Assembly (NCBI GenBank): GCA_050248275.1
Contig: JBFWSR010000001.1
Span: forward strand, 310,001-374,000
Origin: CAILZL01 sp050248275
GTDB lineage: Bacteria > Pseudomonadota > Gammaproteobacteria > Steroidobacterales > Steroidobacteraceae
DNA length: 64,000 nt
Reading direction: 5' to 3'
Position numbers and translations under genes: made by a program. The notes beneath the pieces were generated by a model. That model made no database searches. It was not told the origin of the DNA and saw only the letters and a list, made by a program, of their open reading frames with translations. This document shows, one piece after another, positions 24,818-34,307 of the stretch. Each line of letters opens with the position of its first letter. Position 1 is the stretch's first letter.

Positions 24818-25479
24818 TGGAAAAAATACTTGAGCAGCTACGTGCCCTTGACCCCAATGATCCTGGACGCTGGCCGTTACCGTTTCGTCTGGGAGCGGTT
24901 GGCCTGATCTTTGTAGTTGCGGTGGGCATCTGTGCCTATCTGATTGCAATCAAGGATCAAAAGCCATTGCTCGAACAGGCCCGGGCCGAGGAACAGAGCC
25001 TGCTGTCGACACTTGAACAGAAATCACGCAAGGCAGCCAATCTCGAAGCCTACAAGGATCAATTAAAGGAAATGGAACGTTCCTTCGGCGCCATGCTGCG
25101 GCAGCTGCCTAACAAGACGGAAGTTCCCAATCTTCTGGTAGATATTTCACAGACCGGTCTCGCCGCAGGTCTGGAGGAAAAGCTATTTCAACCCAGCGGC
25201 GAGAATAAAAAGGATTTTTATGCTGAGCTGCCAATCAAGATACGCTTGACGGGGAGCTACCATGCCATTGGAAACTTCGTGAGCGGTATTGCCGCATTGC
25301 CCCGAATTGTGACCTTGCACGATCTGCAAGTCAGTCCGATGGATAGCAAGGGCGGTGGCGCCGATCAGTTGCAGCTGGACATCACCGCAAAAACATACCG
25401 CTACCTGGACGATGAGGAACAGGCTGCGGTGGCAGGCGAACAGCGCGATCGAGCCAAGAAAAAAGGCAACCAAGGTTAA
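24817..25479 (+). CDS. pilO: Type IV pilus assembly protein PilO
   Basis: Bitopic partner of PilN in the periplasmic alignment ring. The 220-residue protein has a cytoplasmic lead (RALDPNDPGRWPLPFR), a membrane segment (about 27-47) and a coiled coil (about 55-90). The periplasmic domain contains EMERSFGAMLRQLPNKTEVPNLLVD and later GSYHAIGNFVSGIAALPRIVTL. It overlaps the pilN stop by one base. Confidence 0.96.
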   Translation: MEKILEQLRALDPNDPGRWPLPFRLGAVGLIFVVAVGICAYLIAIKDQKPLLEQARAEEQSLLSTLEQKSRKAANLEAYKDQLKEMERSFGAMLRQLPNKTEVPNLLVDISQTGLAAGLEEKLFQPSGENKKDFYAELPIKIRLTGSYHAIGNFVSGIAALPRIVTLHDLQVSPMDSKGGGADQLQLDITAKTYRYLDDEEQAAVAGEQRDRAKKKGNQG

Positions 25480-25484
25480 GCGCA

Positions 25485-26042
25485 ATGCAGTTCATGAAGA
25501 ATATCTATTCCATTGATCACCCGCGCTGGCTGCGCTTCAGTGGTCAGCGTGCCTTTCTCCTGTGCATTGCTGCGTTGGGAATTGGCGCCTGCGCCAACGA
25601 CATGGATGAGCTCAAGCAGAAAGTGACGGAAATCAAAGCCCGCCCTGGGGAACGGATCGACCCTTTGCCGGAAATCAAACCTTATGAAGCCTTCAAGTAT
25701 GATGCTTCAGGGGAGAGATCGCCTTTCATTCCCAGTATTTCAGCAAAATCGAGTCTCGCTACGTCGGCGCGGCCCGATATACAGCGTCCGCGTGAGTTTC
25801 TTGAGCAGTTTCCACTTGATACCCTGCAAATGGTAGGCACCTTGCAATTGCAAGGTAGAAATTTCGCCTTGTTGCAAGGCAAGGATGGGCTGGTGCATCG
25901 CGTCCAGGTAGGCAACTATGTCGGACAGGCCGATGGTCGAATCACCAGCATCACGAATAACAAAGTGTCAGTGCTCGAATTGGTTCCCGATGGCGTGGGT
26001 GGCTATATCGAGCGGCCCGCTGCACTGTCGCTTAAAGAATGA
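25485..26042 (+). CDS. pilP: Type IV pilus lipoprotein PilP
   Basis: Periplasmic lipoprotein connecting PilN/PilO to the secretin. The 185-residue product has a signal peptide ending in the lipobox IGAC (Cys near 36). A linker with EIKPYEAFKYDASGERSPF and the C-terminal beta-domain (QMVGTLQLQGRNFALLQGKDGLVHRVQVGNYVGQADG) follow. A second ATG 9 bases later is an equally possible start. It lies 5 bases after pilO and 16 before pilQ. Confidence 0.95.
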   Translation: MQFMKNIYSIDHPRWLRFSGQRAFLLCIAALGIGACANDMDELKQKVTEIKARPGERIDPLPEIKPYEAFKYDASGERSPFIPSISAKSSLATSARPDIQRPREFLEQFPLDTLQMVGTLQLQGRNFALLQGKDGLVHRVQVGNYVGQADGRITSITNNKVSVLELVPDGVGGYIERPAALSLKE

Positions 26043-26058
26043 GACCAGGGAGAAACTA

Positions 26059-28245
26059 ATGTCGTCCCGATTGAATGAAACCATTTTCTTCTACAAGGCG
26101 CAGCAAGTGTTGCCGCGGAGCCTTATGACTACAGCACGTGTGTGGGTGACATCCCTGATTGGTTCAGTCCTGATAACCGGACAGGCATTGGCAGCAAATC
26201 AGTTGCAGCAGATCAGCGCCGAGGCCATGCCGGGAGATCAGGTGCAATTACGGCTCAAGTTGAGCGACAGCGCACCGCAACCACTTAGCTTCACGGTGGA
26301 TAATCCAGCACGCATTTCGCTGGATCTGGCTGATACCAGCATTGCGCTTCCTTCGCGGCGTATCGATGTAAAACGCGGTGTGGTGGATACGGTTAACGTC
26401 GCCGAAGCCAATGGCCGTACCCGGGTGGTGCTGAATCTGAACAGCATGGTGCCGTATCAGACCCAAGTTGAAGGCGACACCGTACTGGTTACAGTCGGAA
26501 GCAACGTTCAAGCCAACGCTGCTTCCGCAGCGCAAACAGCTTCAAGCACTGCGCCCAGTGCAGCATCAAGGAGCGCAGCGCTCAGCAAGGTTGACTTCCG
26601 TCGTGGTACCGATGGTTCGGGCCGTGTCGTGGTGCAACTGAGCAACTCACGGATATCACCTGACCTTAAGCAGGAAGGTGGCCGTGTTGTTGTCAACTTC
26701 CCGAAAACCACCGTTGCCGATAGCTTGTTGAGACGCCTTGATGTAGTTGACTTTGCCACGCCAGTAAATGCCATTGATACCGTTCGCGTCGCCGATGGTG
26801 CACGCATCATCATCAGTGCTGGTGGCGATTGGGAACCGGTGGCTTATCAGACAGAGGATCAGTACACCGTCGAAATCAAACCAGTAGTCAAGACGGCTTC
26901 CGTTCAGGACAAGAAGGAATACAAAGGCGAGCGCCTGACCCTTAATTTCCAGGACATCGAAACTCGTGCAGTATTGCAGTTGCTGGCGGACACCAGTGGT
27001 CAGAACATGGTGATCAGCGATACCGTACAGGGTAATGTCACCCTCCGTTTGCAGAACGTGCCGTGGGATCAGGCTCTGGACATCGTCATGCAGACCAAGG
27101 GTCTGGACATGCGTCATGAGGGCAATGTCATCATGATTGGTCCAGCCGCTGAAATTGCCGCGCGTGAGAAAGAACTGGCTGCTGCCAAGAAAGATCTGAC
27201 GGCAGTTGCGCCTTTGCGCTCCGAGTTCCTGCAGGTTAACTATGCCAAGGCTTCTGATTTAGCCGAGCTGATCAAGGGCAAGGGAAACTCCCTGATGTCC
27301 GAGCGTGGCAGCGTGACAGTTGACGCGCGTACCAATACCCTGCTGTTACAGGATACGTCTGACAATCTGGCCGATATTCGCCGACTGGTGGGTACGCTGG
27401 ACATTCCCATACGGCAGGTATTGATCGAAGCGCGTATTGTTATTGTCAATGATGATTTCAGCCGCGAGCTCGGCGCGCGCTTTGGTGTCAATTCGGCCTT
27501 TAACTACTCCAATAGTGGTAACGGTATTGTTGGAGGCGTGCCTTATGTAACTGCAGACAATGCAGTAGTCATCAACCCCAATCAGGGTGGAGCTACGGTT
27601 AATAATAACAATTCAAGTCCTGGATTTGTGCTCGGTGGTGCGGATAATCGCTACATGGTTAATCTGCCTGCTTCCAATGCTGCCGGCAAGATTGCACTGA
27701 CGTTGCTGGATTCCAGCTACATCGTCGATCTGGAGTTATCCGCTGCCCAGGCGGAAGGTCGTGGCGAAGTGGTGTCAGCGCCCAAGGTAATTACTGCCAA
27801 CCAGAAAGAAGCGACGATTGAACAAGGTAAGGAGATTCCTTATCTGCAAAGCTCTTCAAGTGGTGCGGCCAACATTGCTTTCAAGAAAGCGGTGCTATCG
27901 CTCAAGGTAACTCCTCAAATTACGCCGGATGATCGCGTGATTCTGGATCTCACTGTGACCAAGGACAGTGTTGGCCAGTTGGTACAAACCAGTAGCGGTA
28001 ACTCGGTACCCTCGATTGATACCCGAACCATTACTACTCAGGTACTGGTCAATGACGGACAAACGGTAGTGCTGGGCGGCATTCTTGAAACCGAGAAGCG
28101 GGACTCTCAAACCAAAGTGCCGTTGTTGGGTGATATTCCTGTTTTGGGCCATTTGTTCAAGACTGTTTCGAAAACGGACAACAAGGCCGAGCTGCTGGTA
28201 TTTGTGACGCCAAGAATTTTGCGTGAGGGCAGTGCGGTTTATTGA
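26059..28245 (+). CDS. pilQ: Type IV pilus secretin PilQ
   Basis: Outer-membrane channel for the pilus. The 728-residue protein has a long signal region ending at about residue 47. Two AMIN peptidoglycan-binding domains (about 48-147 and 173-275), a secretin/TonB short domain (about 290-365), a NolW-type domain and the secretin barrel (about 510-728, with VLIEARIVIVNDDFSRELG and VPLLGDIPVLGHLFK) follow. The ATG at 26059 follows CAGGGAGAAACTA; the frame is open farther upstream inside pilP but lacks a signal. It ends the pilMNOPQ operon. Confidence 0.97.
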   Translation: MSSRLNETIFFYKAQQVLPRSLMTTARVWVTSLIGSVLITGQALAANQLQQISAEAMPGDQVQLRLKLSDSAPQPLSFTVDNPARISLDLADTSIALPSRRIDVKRGVVDTVNVAEANGRTRVVLNLNSMVPYQTQVEGDTVLVTVGSNVQANAASAAQTASSTAPSAASRSAALSKVDFRRGTDGSGRVVVQLSNSRISPDLKQEGGRVVVNFPKTTVADSLLRRLDVVDFATPVNAIDTVRVADGARIIISAGGDWEPVAYQTEDQYTVEIKPVVKTASVQDKKEYKGERLTLNFQDIETRAVLQLLADTSGQNMVISDTVQGNVTLRLQNVPWDQALDIVMQTKGLDMRHEGNVIMIGPAAEIAAREKELAAAKKDLTAVAPLRSEFLQVNYAKASDLAELIKGKGNSLMSERGSVTVDARTNTLLLQDTSDNLADIRRLVGTLDIPIRQVLIEARIVIVNDDFSRELGARFGVNSAFNYSNSGNGIVGGVPYVTADNAVVINPNQGGATVNNNNSSPGFVLGGADNRYMVNLPASNAAGKIALTLLDSSYIVDLELSAAQAEGRGEVVSAPKVITANQKEATIEQGKEIPYLQSSSSGAANIAFKKAVLSLKVTPQITPDDRVILDLTVTKDSVGQLVQTSSGNSVPSIDTRTITTQVLVNDGQTVVLGGILETEKRDSQTKVPLLGDIPVLGHLFKTVSKTDNKAELLVFVTPRILREGSAVY

Positions 28246-28308
28246 TCTGTCTTGCTTGATGCCGCAATAATCAGCATTTCTGCGGCACCCGGAAAATATC
28301 GATAAGTG

Positions 28309-28338
28309 TAACGGCCGCTTCGTGCGGCCGTTATTTTT
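28309..28338 (+). terminator. Terminator-like hairpin ending at the aroK start
   Basis: A perfect 10-bp stem (TAACGGCCGC with GCGGCCGTTA, loop TTCGT) is followed by five T. It has the full form of an intrinsic terminator for pilMNOPQ, yet it ends two bases before the aroK ATG and occupies its ribosome-binding region. A weaker 7-bp hairpin (28260-28287) lies upstream. Confidence 0.8.
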
Positions 28339-28340
28339 AC

Positions 28341-28895
28341 ATGAACACACCTAATATCTTTCTCGTTGGACCGATGGGCTCGGGCAAGACCGCAGTAGGC
28401 AGGCAGCTGGCGCGACTGCTGGACATGCAGTTCTATGACAGCGATGCTGAAATCGAGCGCATCACGGGCGTCGATATTTCCTTCATTTTCGAGAAGGAAG
28501 GCGAGACCAGGTTTCGTGAGCGGGAATGCGAAGTGATTGATGGGTTAACGCAGCTCAATGGCGTTGTCCTGGCGACGGGCGGCGGAGCGGTTCTGGTTGC
28601 ACAAAATCGCGAACATTTGCGATCGCGAGGTAACGTGGTGTACCTGCGTACGTCCGTCGAGCAGCAACTGGAGCGCACCAAACATAGTCGTCAGCGCCCA
28701 CTGTTGCATACGGCGGATCCGGAACGGCGCTTGCGCGAGCTGTTGGCAATCCGGGCGCCACTTTACGAATCCATTGCAACTGTTATTGTCAGCACTGATC
28801 ATCGTCGGGTGCCGACGGTCGCAGCGGAAATTCTCAAAGTATTGAACCTGGGTCAAACCAAGGGCCTTGACGAGCAAATGCTTGATGAACATTGA
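28341..28895 (+). CDS. aroK: Shikimate kinase
   Basis: Phosphorylates shikimate at the 3-hydroxyl in the chorismate pathway. The 184-residue protein has the P-loop GPMGSGKTAVG at about 10-20, D and E residues of the shikimate site (SDAEIE), ATGGGAVL and the lid region RTKHSRQRPLL. The start is fixed by homology to the family N-terminus (NIFLVGPMGSGK). No ribosome-binding site can be seen because a terminator-like hairpin fills the upstream 30 bases. The 3' end overlaps aroB by 11 bases. Confidence 0.96.
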   Translation: MNTPNIFLVGPMGSGKTAVGRQLARLLDMQFYDSDAEIERITGVDISFIFEKEGETRFRERECEVIDGLTQLNGVVLATGGGAVLVAQNREHLRSRGNVVYLRTSVEQQLERTKHSRQRPLLHTADPERRLRELLAIRAPLYESIATVIVSTDHRRVPTVAAEILKVLNLGQTKGLDEQMLDEH

Positions 28896-29982
28896 TAGCA
28901 ACAGAATTCAGCAACTGGGTATCGAACTTGGCGAACGCAGTTATCCGATCCTGATTGGCAGTGGATTATTGAATAATACTGCTCTGCTGGCTGAGCACAT
29001 CAAGGCGCGCAATTTGATGATTGTGACCAATGAAATCGTGGCGCCGCTGTATCTGCAACCGCTCAAGGCGACGCTGGCTGACAAGCGATTGCATCAAGTG
29101 GTTTTGCCTGATGGCGAGCAGACCAAATCGCTGGATACGCTCGGCAAACTGTTCGATGCGTTGATCACCGCGCGCATGAATCGCGATGCAGCCATCATTG
29201 CACTGGGTGGTGGCGTGATAGGTGATCTGGCCGGTTTTGCGGCAGCCTGCTATCAGCGGGGTATCGATTACTATCAGATTCCGACCACACTGTTGTCACA
29301 GGTTGATTCATCAGTGGGCGGCAAGACGGCGGTTAATCATCCCGGCGGCAAGAATCTCATTGGCGCATTTTATCAGCCTCGCTGCGTCATTGCTGATACT
29401 GATGTACTCAACACATTGCCTGACCGCGAGTTGCGCGCTGGTCTGGCGGAAGTGATCAAATATGGGCTGATTCGCGATCCTGACTTCTTTGCCTGGCTTG
29501 AGGTCAATGCGGCCGGGACATTGGCTCGCGATTCCCAGGCCCTTACTTATGCCATCAGGCACAGTTGTGAAATCAAAGCAGAAATCGTCGGCATCGATGA
29601 ACGGGAACAAGGGCTGCGCGCCATTCTGAATCTGGGCCACACCTTCGGTCATGCCATCGAAAATGCGCTCGGCTATGGCGAGTGGCTTCATGGCGAAGCC
29701 GTGGCTGCGGGCATGGTACTGGCCGCAGACATGTCTATGCGGTTGGGTTGGTTGTCGAAACAGGATTATCAGCGCACAGTAAAACTATTGGGAGCCAGCG
29801 GATTGCCCACCCAGGCACCGCGTATCGGCGCCGACAAGGCATATGAATTGATGGGCATGGACAAGAAAGTCCTGGCGGGTCAATTGCGTTTGGTGTTGCT
29901 GCATGGATTGGGTAACGCCGTGATCACGGCGGACTATCCGGCAGAAGTCCTGCAAGCCACGCTGCAGCATGGCTTTGGTTGA
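28885..29982 (+). CDS. aroB: 3-dehydroquinate synthase
   Basis: NAD- and metal-dependent cyclisation of DAHP to 3-dehydroquinate, second step of aromatic amino acid synthesis. The 365-residue protein contains GGGVIGDLAGFAAACYQRG and PTTLLSQVDSSVGGKTAVNH. It also has the metal ligands in NLGHTFGHAIEN and WLHGEAVAAGM. The ATG at 28885 lies inside the end of aroK; a TTG at 28867 is a less likely start. aroK-aroB after the pil genes is the usual gammaproteobacterial order. Confidence 0.97.
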   Translation: MNIDSNRIQQLGIELGERSYPILIGSGLLNNTALLAEHIKARNLMIVTNEIVAPLYLQPLKATLADKRLHQVVLPDGEQTKSLDTLGKLFDALITARMNRDAAIIALGGGVIGDLAGFAAACYQRGIDYYQIPTTLLSQVDSSVGGKTAVNHPGGKNLIGAFYQPRCVIADTDVLNTLPDRELRAGLAEVIKYGLIRDPDFFAWLEVNAAGTLARDSQALTYAIRHSCEIKAEIVGIDEREQGLRAILNLGHTFGHAIENALGYGEWLHGEAVAAGMVLAADMSMRLGWLSKQDYQRTVKLLGASGLPTQAPRIGADKAYELMGMDKKVLAGQLRLVLLHGLGNAVITADYPAEVLQATLQHGFG

Positions 29983-29986
29983 ACCT

Positions 29987-31147
29987 ATGAGCCCTTCACG
30001 TGCACTGGCTTGCTATGCCGCTCATGATGAGCAAAGCCGCGGTCGCCGCTATCCGGAAGATCTGCCCACTTATCGCAGCGACTATCAGCGCGATCGCGAT
30101 CGCCTCATTCATTCGACGGCTTTCCGGCGGCTGGTCTATAAGACTCAGGTGTTCGTCAATCAGGAAGGCGATCTGTATCGCACACGTTTGACGCATTCGC
30201 TGGAAGTGGCGCAAATTGCCCGCACCATTGCCGGTGCCTTGCAACTGAACGAAACACTCACCGAAGCCATCTGTCTGGCACACGATCTGGGTCATACCCC
30301 CTTTGGCCATGCCGGGCAGGATGCGCTCAACGACTGTATGCGTGAATACGGCGGGTTTGAGCATAACCTGCAGTCGCTGCGTATCGTGGATGAACTGGAA
30401 GAACGCTATGCGGGTTTCAATGGCCTGAATCTGTGTTTCGAGACGCGCGAAGGCATTCTCAAACATTGTTCACTTGGCAAAGCCCGACAACTCGGCGATG
30501 TTGGCGAACGTTTTCTGCGCGGTGAACAGCCTTCCCTGGAAGCACAGGTGGCCAATCTTGCGGACGAGATCGCTTACAACAATCACGATCTCGATGATGG
30601 CTTGCGCGCCGGTTTGATCACGCTGGAAGATGCCCAGCAAACGGCAGCATTTACCGCACAGCATGCGGCGGTGCTGCAAGCGCATCCTGGCCTGACCGGC
30701 CGGCGTCTGGTTCATGAAATCGTGCGGCGTCTGATCAACCATGTGGTCACCGATCTGATCGAGACCAGCAGGCAGGCCATTCGACAAGCCGCGCCAGCAG
30801 ACATTCGGGCAGTGCGTACCCAGGCCGGCGCTTTGATCCAGCTCAGCGAAGCCGTGATGGCACAGCACCTGCAGCTCAAGCAGTTCCTGCGCGAACGGGT
30901 TTATCGTCATTATCGGGTGCTGCGCATGACCAACAAGGCGCAGCAGGTGGTGCAATCCTTGTTTGAGGCATTCATGGCGGCGCCGGAATTGATGCCGCCG
31001 GAGTATCAGCAGGCAGTAGCCAATGTGCCTGCAGGTTCGGGTGCTGCAGGCCGGGCACGCATCGTGGCTGATTACATTGCCGGTATGACCGATCGCTATG
31101 CCGTGCTGGAGCACGAACGCATGTTCGATCCCGCCAAGCGTAGCTAA
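29987..31147 (+). CDS. dGTP triphosphohydrolase-like HD protein
   Basis: Predicted dNTP triphosphohydrolase of the Dgt family, splitting dNTPs to nucleoside and triphosphate. The HD-domain metal ligands are seen in RLTHSLEVAQIAR, LAHDLGHTPFGHAG and later EIAYNNHDLDDGL. N-terminal RSDYQRDRDRLIHSTAFRRLVYKTQVF is the family block. At 386 residues it matches the shorter type-2 Dgt proteins rather than the 505-residue E. coli Dgt. The ATG at 29987 follows the aroB stop; another at 29969 overlaps it. Substrate preference is not known. Confidence 0.92.
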   Translation: MSPSRALACYAAHDEQSRGRRYPEDLPTYRSDYQRDRDRLIHSTAFRRLVYKTQVFVNQEGDLYRTRLTHSLEVAQIARTIAGALQLNETLTEAICLAHDLGHTPFGHAGQDALNDCMREYGGFEHNLQSLRIVDELEERYAGFNGLNLCFETREGILKHCSLGKARQLGDVGERFLRGEQPSLEAQVANLADEIAYNNHDLDDGLRAGLITLEDAQQTAAFTAQHAAVLQAHPGLTGRRLVHEIVRRLINHVVTDLIETSRQAIRQAAPADIRAVRTQAGALIQLSEAVMAQHLQLKQFLRERVYRHYRVLRMTNKAQQVVQSLFEAFMAAPELMPPEYQQAVANVPAGSGAAGRARIVADYIAGMTDRYAVLEHERMFDPAKRS

Positions 31148-31198
31148 GCATCATTCACGGCGACGCAACGCGCGCTTCTCCGCTATCATTTGCGTCTC

Positions 31199-32263
31199 AT
31201 GAATACGCCATTACGAAACGATGTTTTCCTCCGTGCGCTGCTGCGTCAGCCTGTGCCGTATACGCCTGTGTGGATGATGCGTCAGGCGGGACGTTATCTA
31301 CCTGAATATCGGGCCACACGTGCGCGTGCTGGCAGCTTCCTGCAACTGTGCCAGACACCGGAACTGGCCTGCGAAGTGACCCTGCAACCTTTGCAGCGAT
31401 ATCCGCTGGATGCCGCCATTCTATTCTCCGACATCCTGACCATTCCACATGCGATGGGTCTGGGATTGCAATTTGAAACCGGCGAGGGCCCGGTGATCCA
31501 GCGACCTGTGCGCAGCGCTGCCGATGTGGCGAAACTGGGGATACCTGATCCCACGCAGGAATTGCGGTATGTCATCGATGCGGTGTCGTTGATTCGTCGT
31601 GAATTGCACGGCCGCGTACCATTGATTGGATTTGCCGGCAGTCCCTGGACGGTAGGAACCTATTGCGTTGAAGGCGGCAGCAGCCGCGAGTTCACGCGCA
31701 TCAAGGGCATGTTGTATGACGATCCCAGGAGCCTGCATGCGTTGCTGGAAATTCTGACGTCGGCAACCATCCAGTACTTGAGCGCACAGATTGCCGCAGG
31801 CGCACAGGCCATCATGATCTTCGACACCTGGGGCAGTGTGTTGACGCCGACGCAGTATCGCGAGTTTTCGCTCAACTACATGGCGCGCATTGTCAGTGCA
31901 TTACCGCGCGAAGCCGATGGTCGTATGGTACCGCGCATTGTGTTTACCAAGGGAGCAGGTGCGTTACTGAGTGAAATGGCCGGGATGGACTGCGATGCGC
32001 TGGGGGTGGACTGGATGACTGATCTGGCCGAGGCGCGTCGGCTCGTAGCAGACCAGAAAGCATTGCAGGGCAATCTTGATCCGTGTGCGCTTTATGCACA
32101 GCCGACACGTATCCGCGAAGAAGTGGCGCGAGTACTGGCCAGCTATGGTCACGGTCCGGGGCATGTGTTCAATCTTGGCCATGGCATTCATCCGGCCATT
32201 CCGCCCGAGCATGCCGGCGCCATGATTGCTGCAGTACACGAACTCAGTCCGGCCTATCATTAA
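31199..32263 (+). CDS. hemE: Uroporphyrinogen decarboxylase
   Basis: Cytoplasmic enzyme converting uroporphyrinogen III to coproporphyrinogen III in haem synthesis. The 354-residue protein contains the signatures VWMMRQAGRYLPEYR and FSDILTIPHAMGLGL, the catalytic Asp in that segment, and GFAGSPWTVGTY. The C-terminal GHGPGHVFNLGHGIHP is intact. The ATG at 31199 is used; TTG at 31190 is possible. It follows the dGTPase-like gene after 51 bases and may share its transcript. Confidence 0.97.
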   Translation: MNTPLRNDVFLRALLRQPVPYTPVWMMRQAGRYLPEYRATRARAGSFLQLCQTPELACEVTLQPLQRYPLDAAILFSDILTIPHAMGLGLQFETGEGPVIQRPVRSAADVAKLGIPDPTQELRYVIDAVSLIRRELHGRVPLIGFAGSPWTVGTYCVEGGSSREFTRIKGMLYDDPRSLHALLEILTSATIQYLSAQIAAGAQAIMIFDTWGSVLTPTQYREFSLNYMARIVSALPREADGRMVPRIVFTKGAGALLSEMAGMDCDALGVDWMTDLAEARRLVADQKALQGNLDPCALYAQPTRIREEVARVLASYGHGPGHVFNLGHGIHPAIPPEHAGAMIAAVHELSPAYH

Positions 32264-32462
32264 CCATCTGCTTCTCTGGGCATCAACACGCAAGTAGCAC
32301 TACCTGATTCCCGCAGTACGAATTCCTGACACTGTGCCTCGAACCTGTCATAGGGACTGCCTTTATGCTGTCCGGCTGGCTAGAATGCCGCCCGCTCGTC
32401 GCTCATGACTCATGTGAGACATCGGCGGATCGATTTCTGTGTAGTTCCTCAAGGAGAAAATC

Positions 32463-33602
32463 ATGAAGCACCGTTCACTGCTATTGACCCTGGCGACGAC
32501 TTCCGCCCTGGCTGGCGCATCATCCGCCCTGGCGGGTGCCGAAGTGGGGAGTTGGTATGTGGCGCCGCAAGCTGTTTACGTTGATCCCGACAAGGATTAC
32601 CGCGCAGATGCAAGCACCGGCGCCAGTCTGGCTATTGGTAAAGTGCTGAGTAAAACCTGGGATGCTGAACTCGCCTACGTTGACTCGCATCACGATGTAA
32701 CTGGCGGCGGCAGCAAACTGAAGCTGAATGGTCCATCATTGAATTTCAACCGCGTCTTCCTGCGCGATAACGCCATCAGCCCGTTTCTTGGCTTCGGTAT
32801 CACCGGCATGAGCTCGCGTGCAGATGGCACCGGCAAGACCAATCGCGATTACGGCGCCCTGATCAAGGCCGGCGTGCTGGCGGACCTCACCAGTAATGGT
32901 GCACTACAGCTATCCGCAGAGATCGGCAAGCGATCCAATGATTTTGCCGATCATCTTGAAGATGTCTTTGGTGGTTTAGGTCTGCATTTCAACTTCGGCG
33001 CAGCCAAGAAGGTGGCCGCCCCAGTGACCGCGGCAGCAGTCGCAGCGCCTGCCCCGGCTCCGGCGGTAGCGCCACCAGCGGATAGCGACGGCGATGGCGT
33101 CATTGATGCTGCTGATCGCTGCCCCAATACCGTAGCCGGCGCCAAGGTGGATGCCAACGGTTGCGAATTGGATGGCGATCGCGATGGTGTGGTGGATCGT
33201 CTGGACAAATGCCCGACCACTCCTGCTGGCGACAAGGTAGATACAGTAGGCTGCGGTCTGACGATTGCGCTGCAAGTGCAGTTCGATACCAATTCCGACA
33301 ACATCACGCAGGAAAGCTATGCTGAGCTGGACCGCTTCGTACAGTTCTTCAAGGATGTTCCGTCGGCCAATGGTGTACTGGAGGGGCATACCGATAACGT
33401 CGGCAAGGATGCCTACAATCTGAGCCTGTCACAGCGCCGCGCCGATTCGGTGAAGGCGTATGTGGTCGGCAAGGGCGTGGATGCAGCACGTATCGCTGCC
33501 AAGGGTTTTGGCGAAACCCGCCCTGTGGCTGACAACACCACGGTCGAGGGCCGTGCTGCCAACCGTCGTGTGGTGTTCGTGCGTTCTGACGTTACCAATT
33601 AA
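32463..33602 (+). CDS. OmpA-family outer-membrane protein
   Basis: Outer-membrane barrel joined to a peptidoglycan-binding domain; it stabilises the envelope. The 379-residue protein has a signal peptide cleaved near ALAGA, an eight-strand-type barrel (about 25-180), and an Ala/Pro-rich linker. Two calcium-binding TSP3-type repeats (DSDGDGVIDAADRCPNT and DGDRDGVVDRLDKCPTT) precede the OmpA domain (about 265-375; LEGHTDNVGKDAYNLSLSQRRA). AAGGAG lies 8 bases before the ATG. A strong terminator follows, so it is monocistronic. Confidence 0.95.
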   Translation: MKHRSLLLTLATTSALAGASSALAGAEVGSWYVAPQAVYVDPDKDYRADASTGASLAIGKVLSKTWDAELAYVDSHHDVTGGGSKLKLNGPSLNFNRVFLRDNAISPFLGFGITGMSSRADGTGKTNRDYGALIKAGVLADLTSNGALQLSAEIGKRSNDFADHLEDVFGGLGLHFNFGAAKKVAAPVTAAAVAAPAPAPAVAPPADSDGDGVIDAADRCPNTVAGAKVDANGCELDGDRDGVVDRLDKCPTTPAGDKVDTVGCGLTIALQVQFDTNSDNITQESYAELDRFVQFFKDVPSANGVLEGHTDNVGKDAYNLSLSQRRADSVKAYVVGKGVDAARIAAKGFGETRPVADNTTVEGRAANRRVVFVRSDVTN

Positions 33603-33642
33603 TCATTCTGGGCAGGCACTTGCCTGCTGCTGATGACACTAC

Positions 33643-33677
33643 AAAGACGCTCCGGTTACTCGGAGCGTCTTTTTTTC
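33643..33677 (+). terminator. Intrinsic terminator of the OmpA-family gene
   Basis: AAAGACGCTCCG pairs with CGGAGCGTCTTT in a 12-bp stem around GTTACT, and the T-tract continues to a run of eight T. It lies 40 bases after the stop. Confidence 0.95.
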
Positions 33678-33759
33678 TTCATTTACAAATGACGCAACAA
33701 GCCGGAGGTTTGTAAAGCGCTCAGCTTTTTGCTGCCAAATACCACCAGCACCAGGACTT

Positions 33760-34294
33760 ATGGCGGAAGTGGAAATTCATACCGGTCATCATGGCCATGA
33801 AGCCGATCCTTTCGGCAGCAGGGTCGGTGTGATGGTGGGCGTGATTGGCATTTTGTTGGCGGGTGTCACCAGCGAGTCACACCGTGCGCACACGGCGGCG
33901 ATCGTGCACAAGACCGAAGCAAACGATCAGTGGGCGTTCTATCAGGCCAAGAAAATACGCGGTCACCTCATGGAGGTAGGTGTGACGGTTCTGGATTACG
34001 CTTGGCAACGATGCCAGCCGTACTCAACCGGCGATCGACAAGCTCAAGGCCGAAAGCGGGCGTTATGCCAAGGACGCCGAAGAGATACAAAAGGAAGCCA
34101 GGCAACGCGAAAGCGAAACAGAGCTGGCGGAAAAACAGGCATTGCGTTTCGATCTTGGCGAAGGCCTGTTGGAACTGGGGTTGGTGTTATCGTCTTTGTA
34201 TTTCCTGTCCAAGCGCAAATTCTTTCCGCTGTTTGGGGTGCTCGCGGCGCCTGCGAGAACGATCGTCGGACTGAGTGGAGTTTTGCTGTCGTAG
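33760..34294 (+). pseudogene. DUF4337 membrane protein gene with a frameshift
   Basis: The first part encodes an N-terminal membrane segment and SHRAHTAAIVHKTEANDQWAFYQAKKIR, the DUF4337 hallmark. Around 33994-33998 the homologous frame moves forward by one: the next frame reads TLGNDASRTQPAIDKLKAES, a charged coiled coil (EEIQKEARQRESETELAEKQ), then RFDLGEGLLELGLVLSSLYFL and a final membrane segment, ending in TAG at 34292. Removing one T in GATTACG restores a continuous protein of about 178 residues. It may be an inactivated gene, a sequencing error or, less probably, a programmed shift. AGGA precedes the ATG. Confidence 0.8.
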
Positions 34295-34307
34295 TTTACC
34301 GGCGTTA

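Noticed and set aside
28555..28901. Antisense frames opposite aroK
   Set aside because: No family resemblance; aroK is certain on the plus strand.
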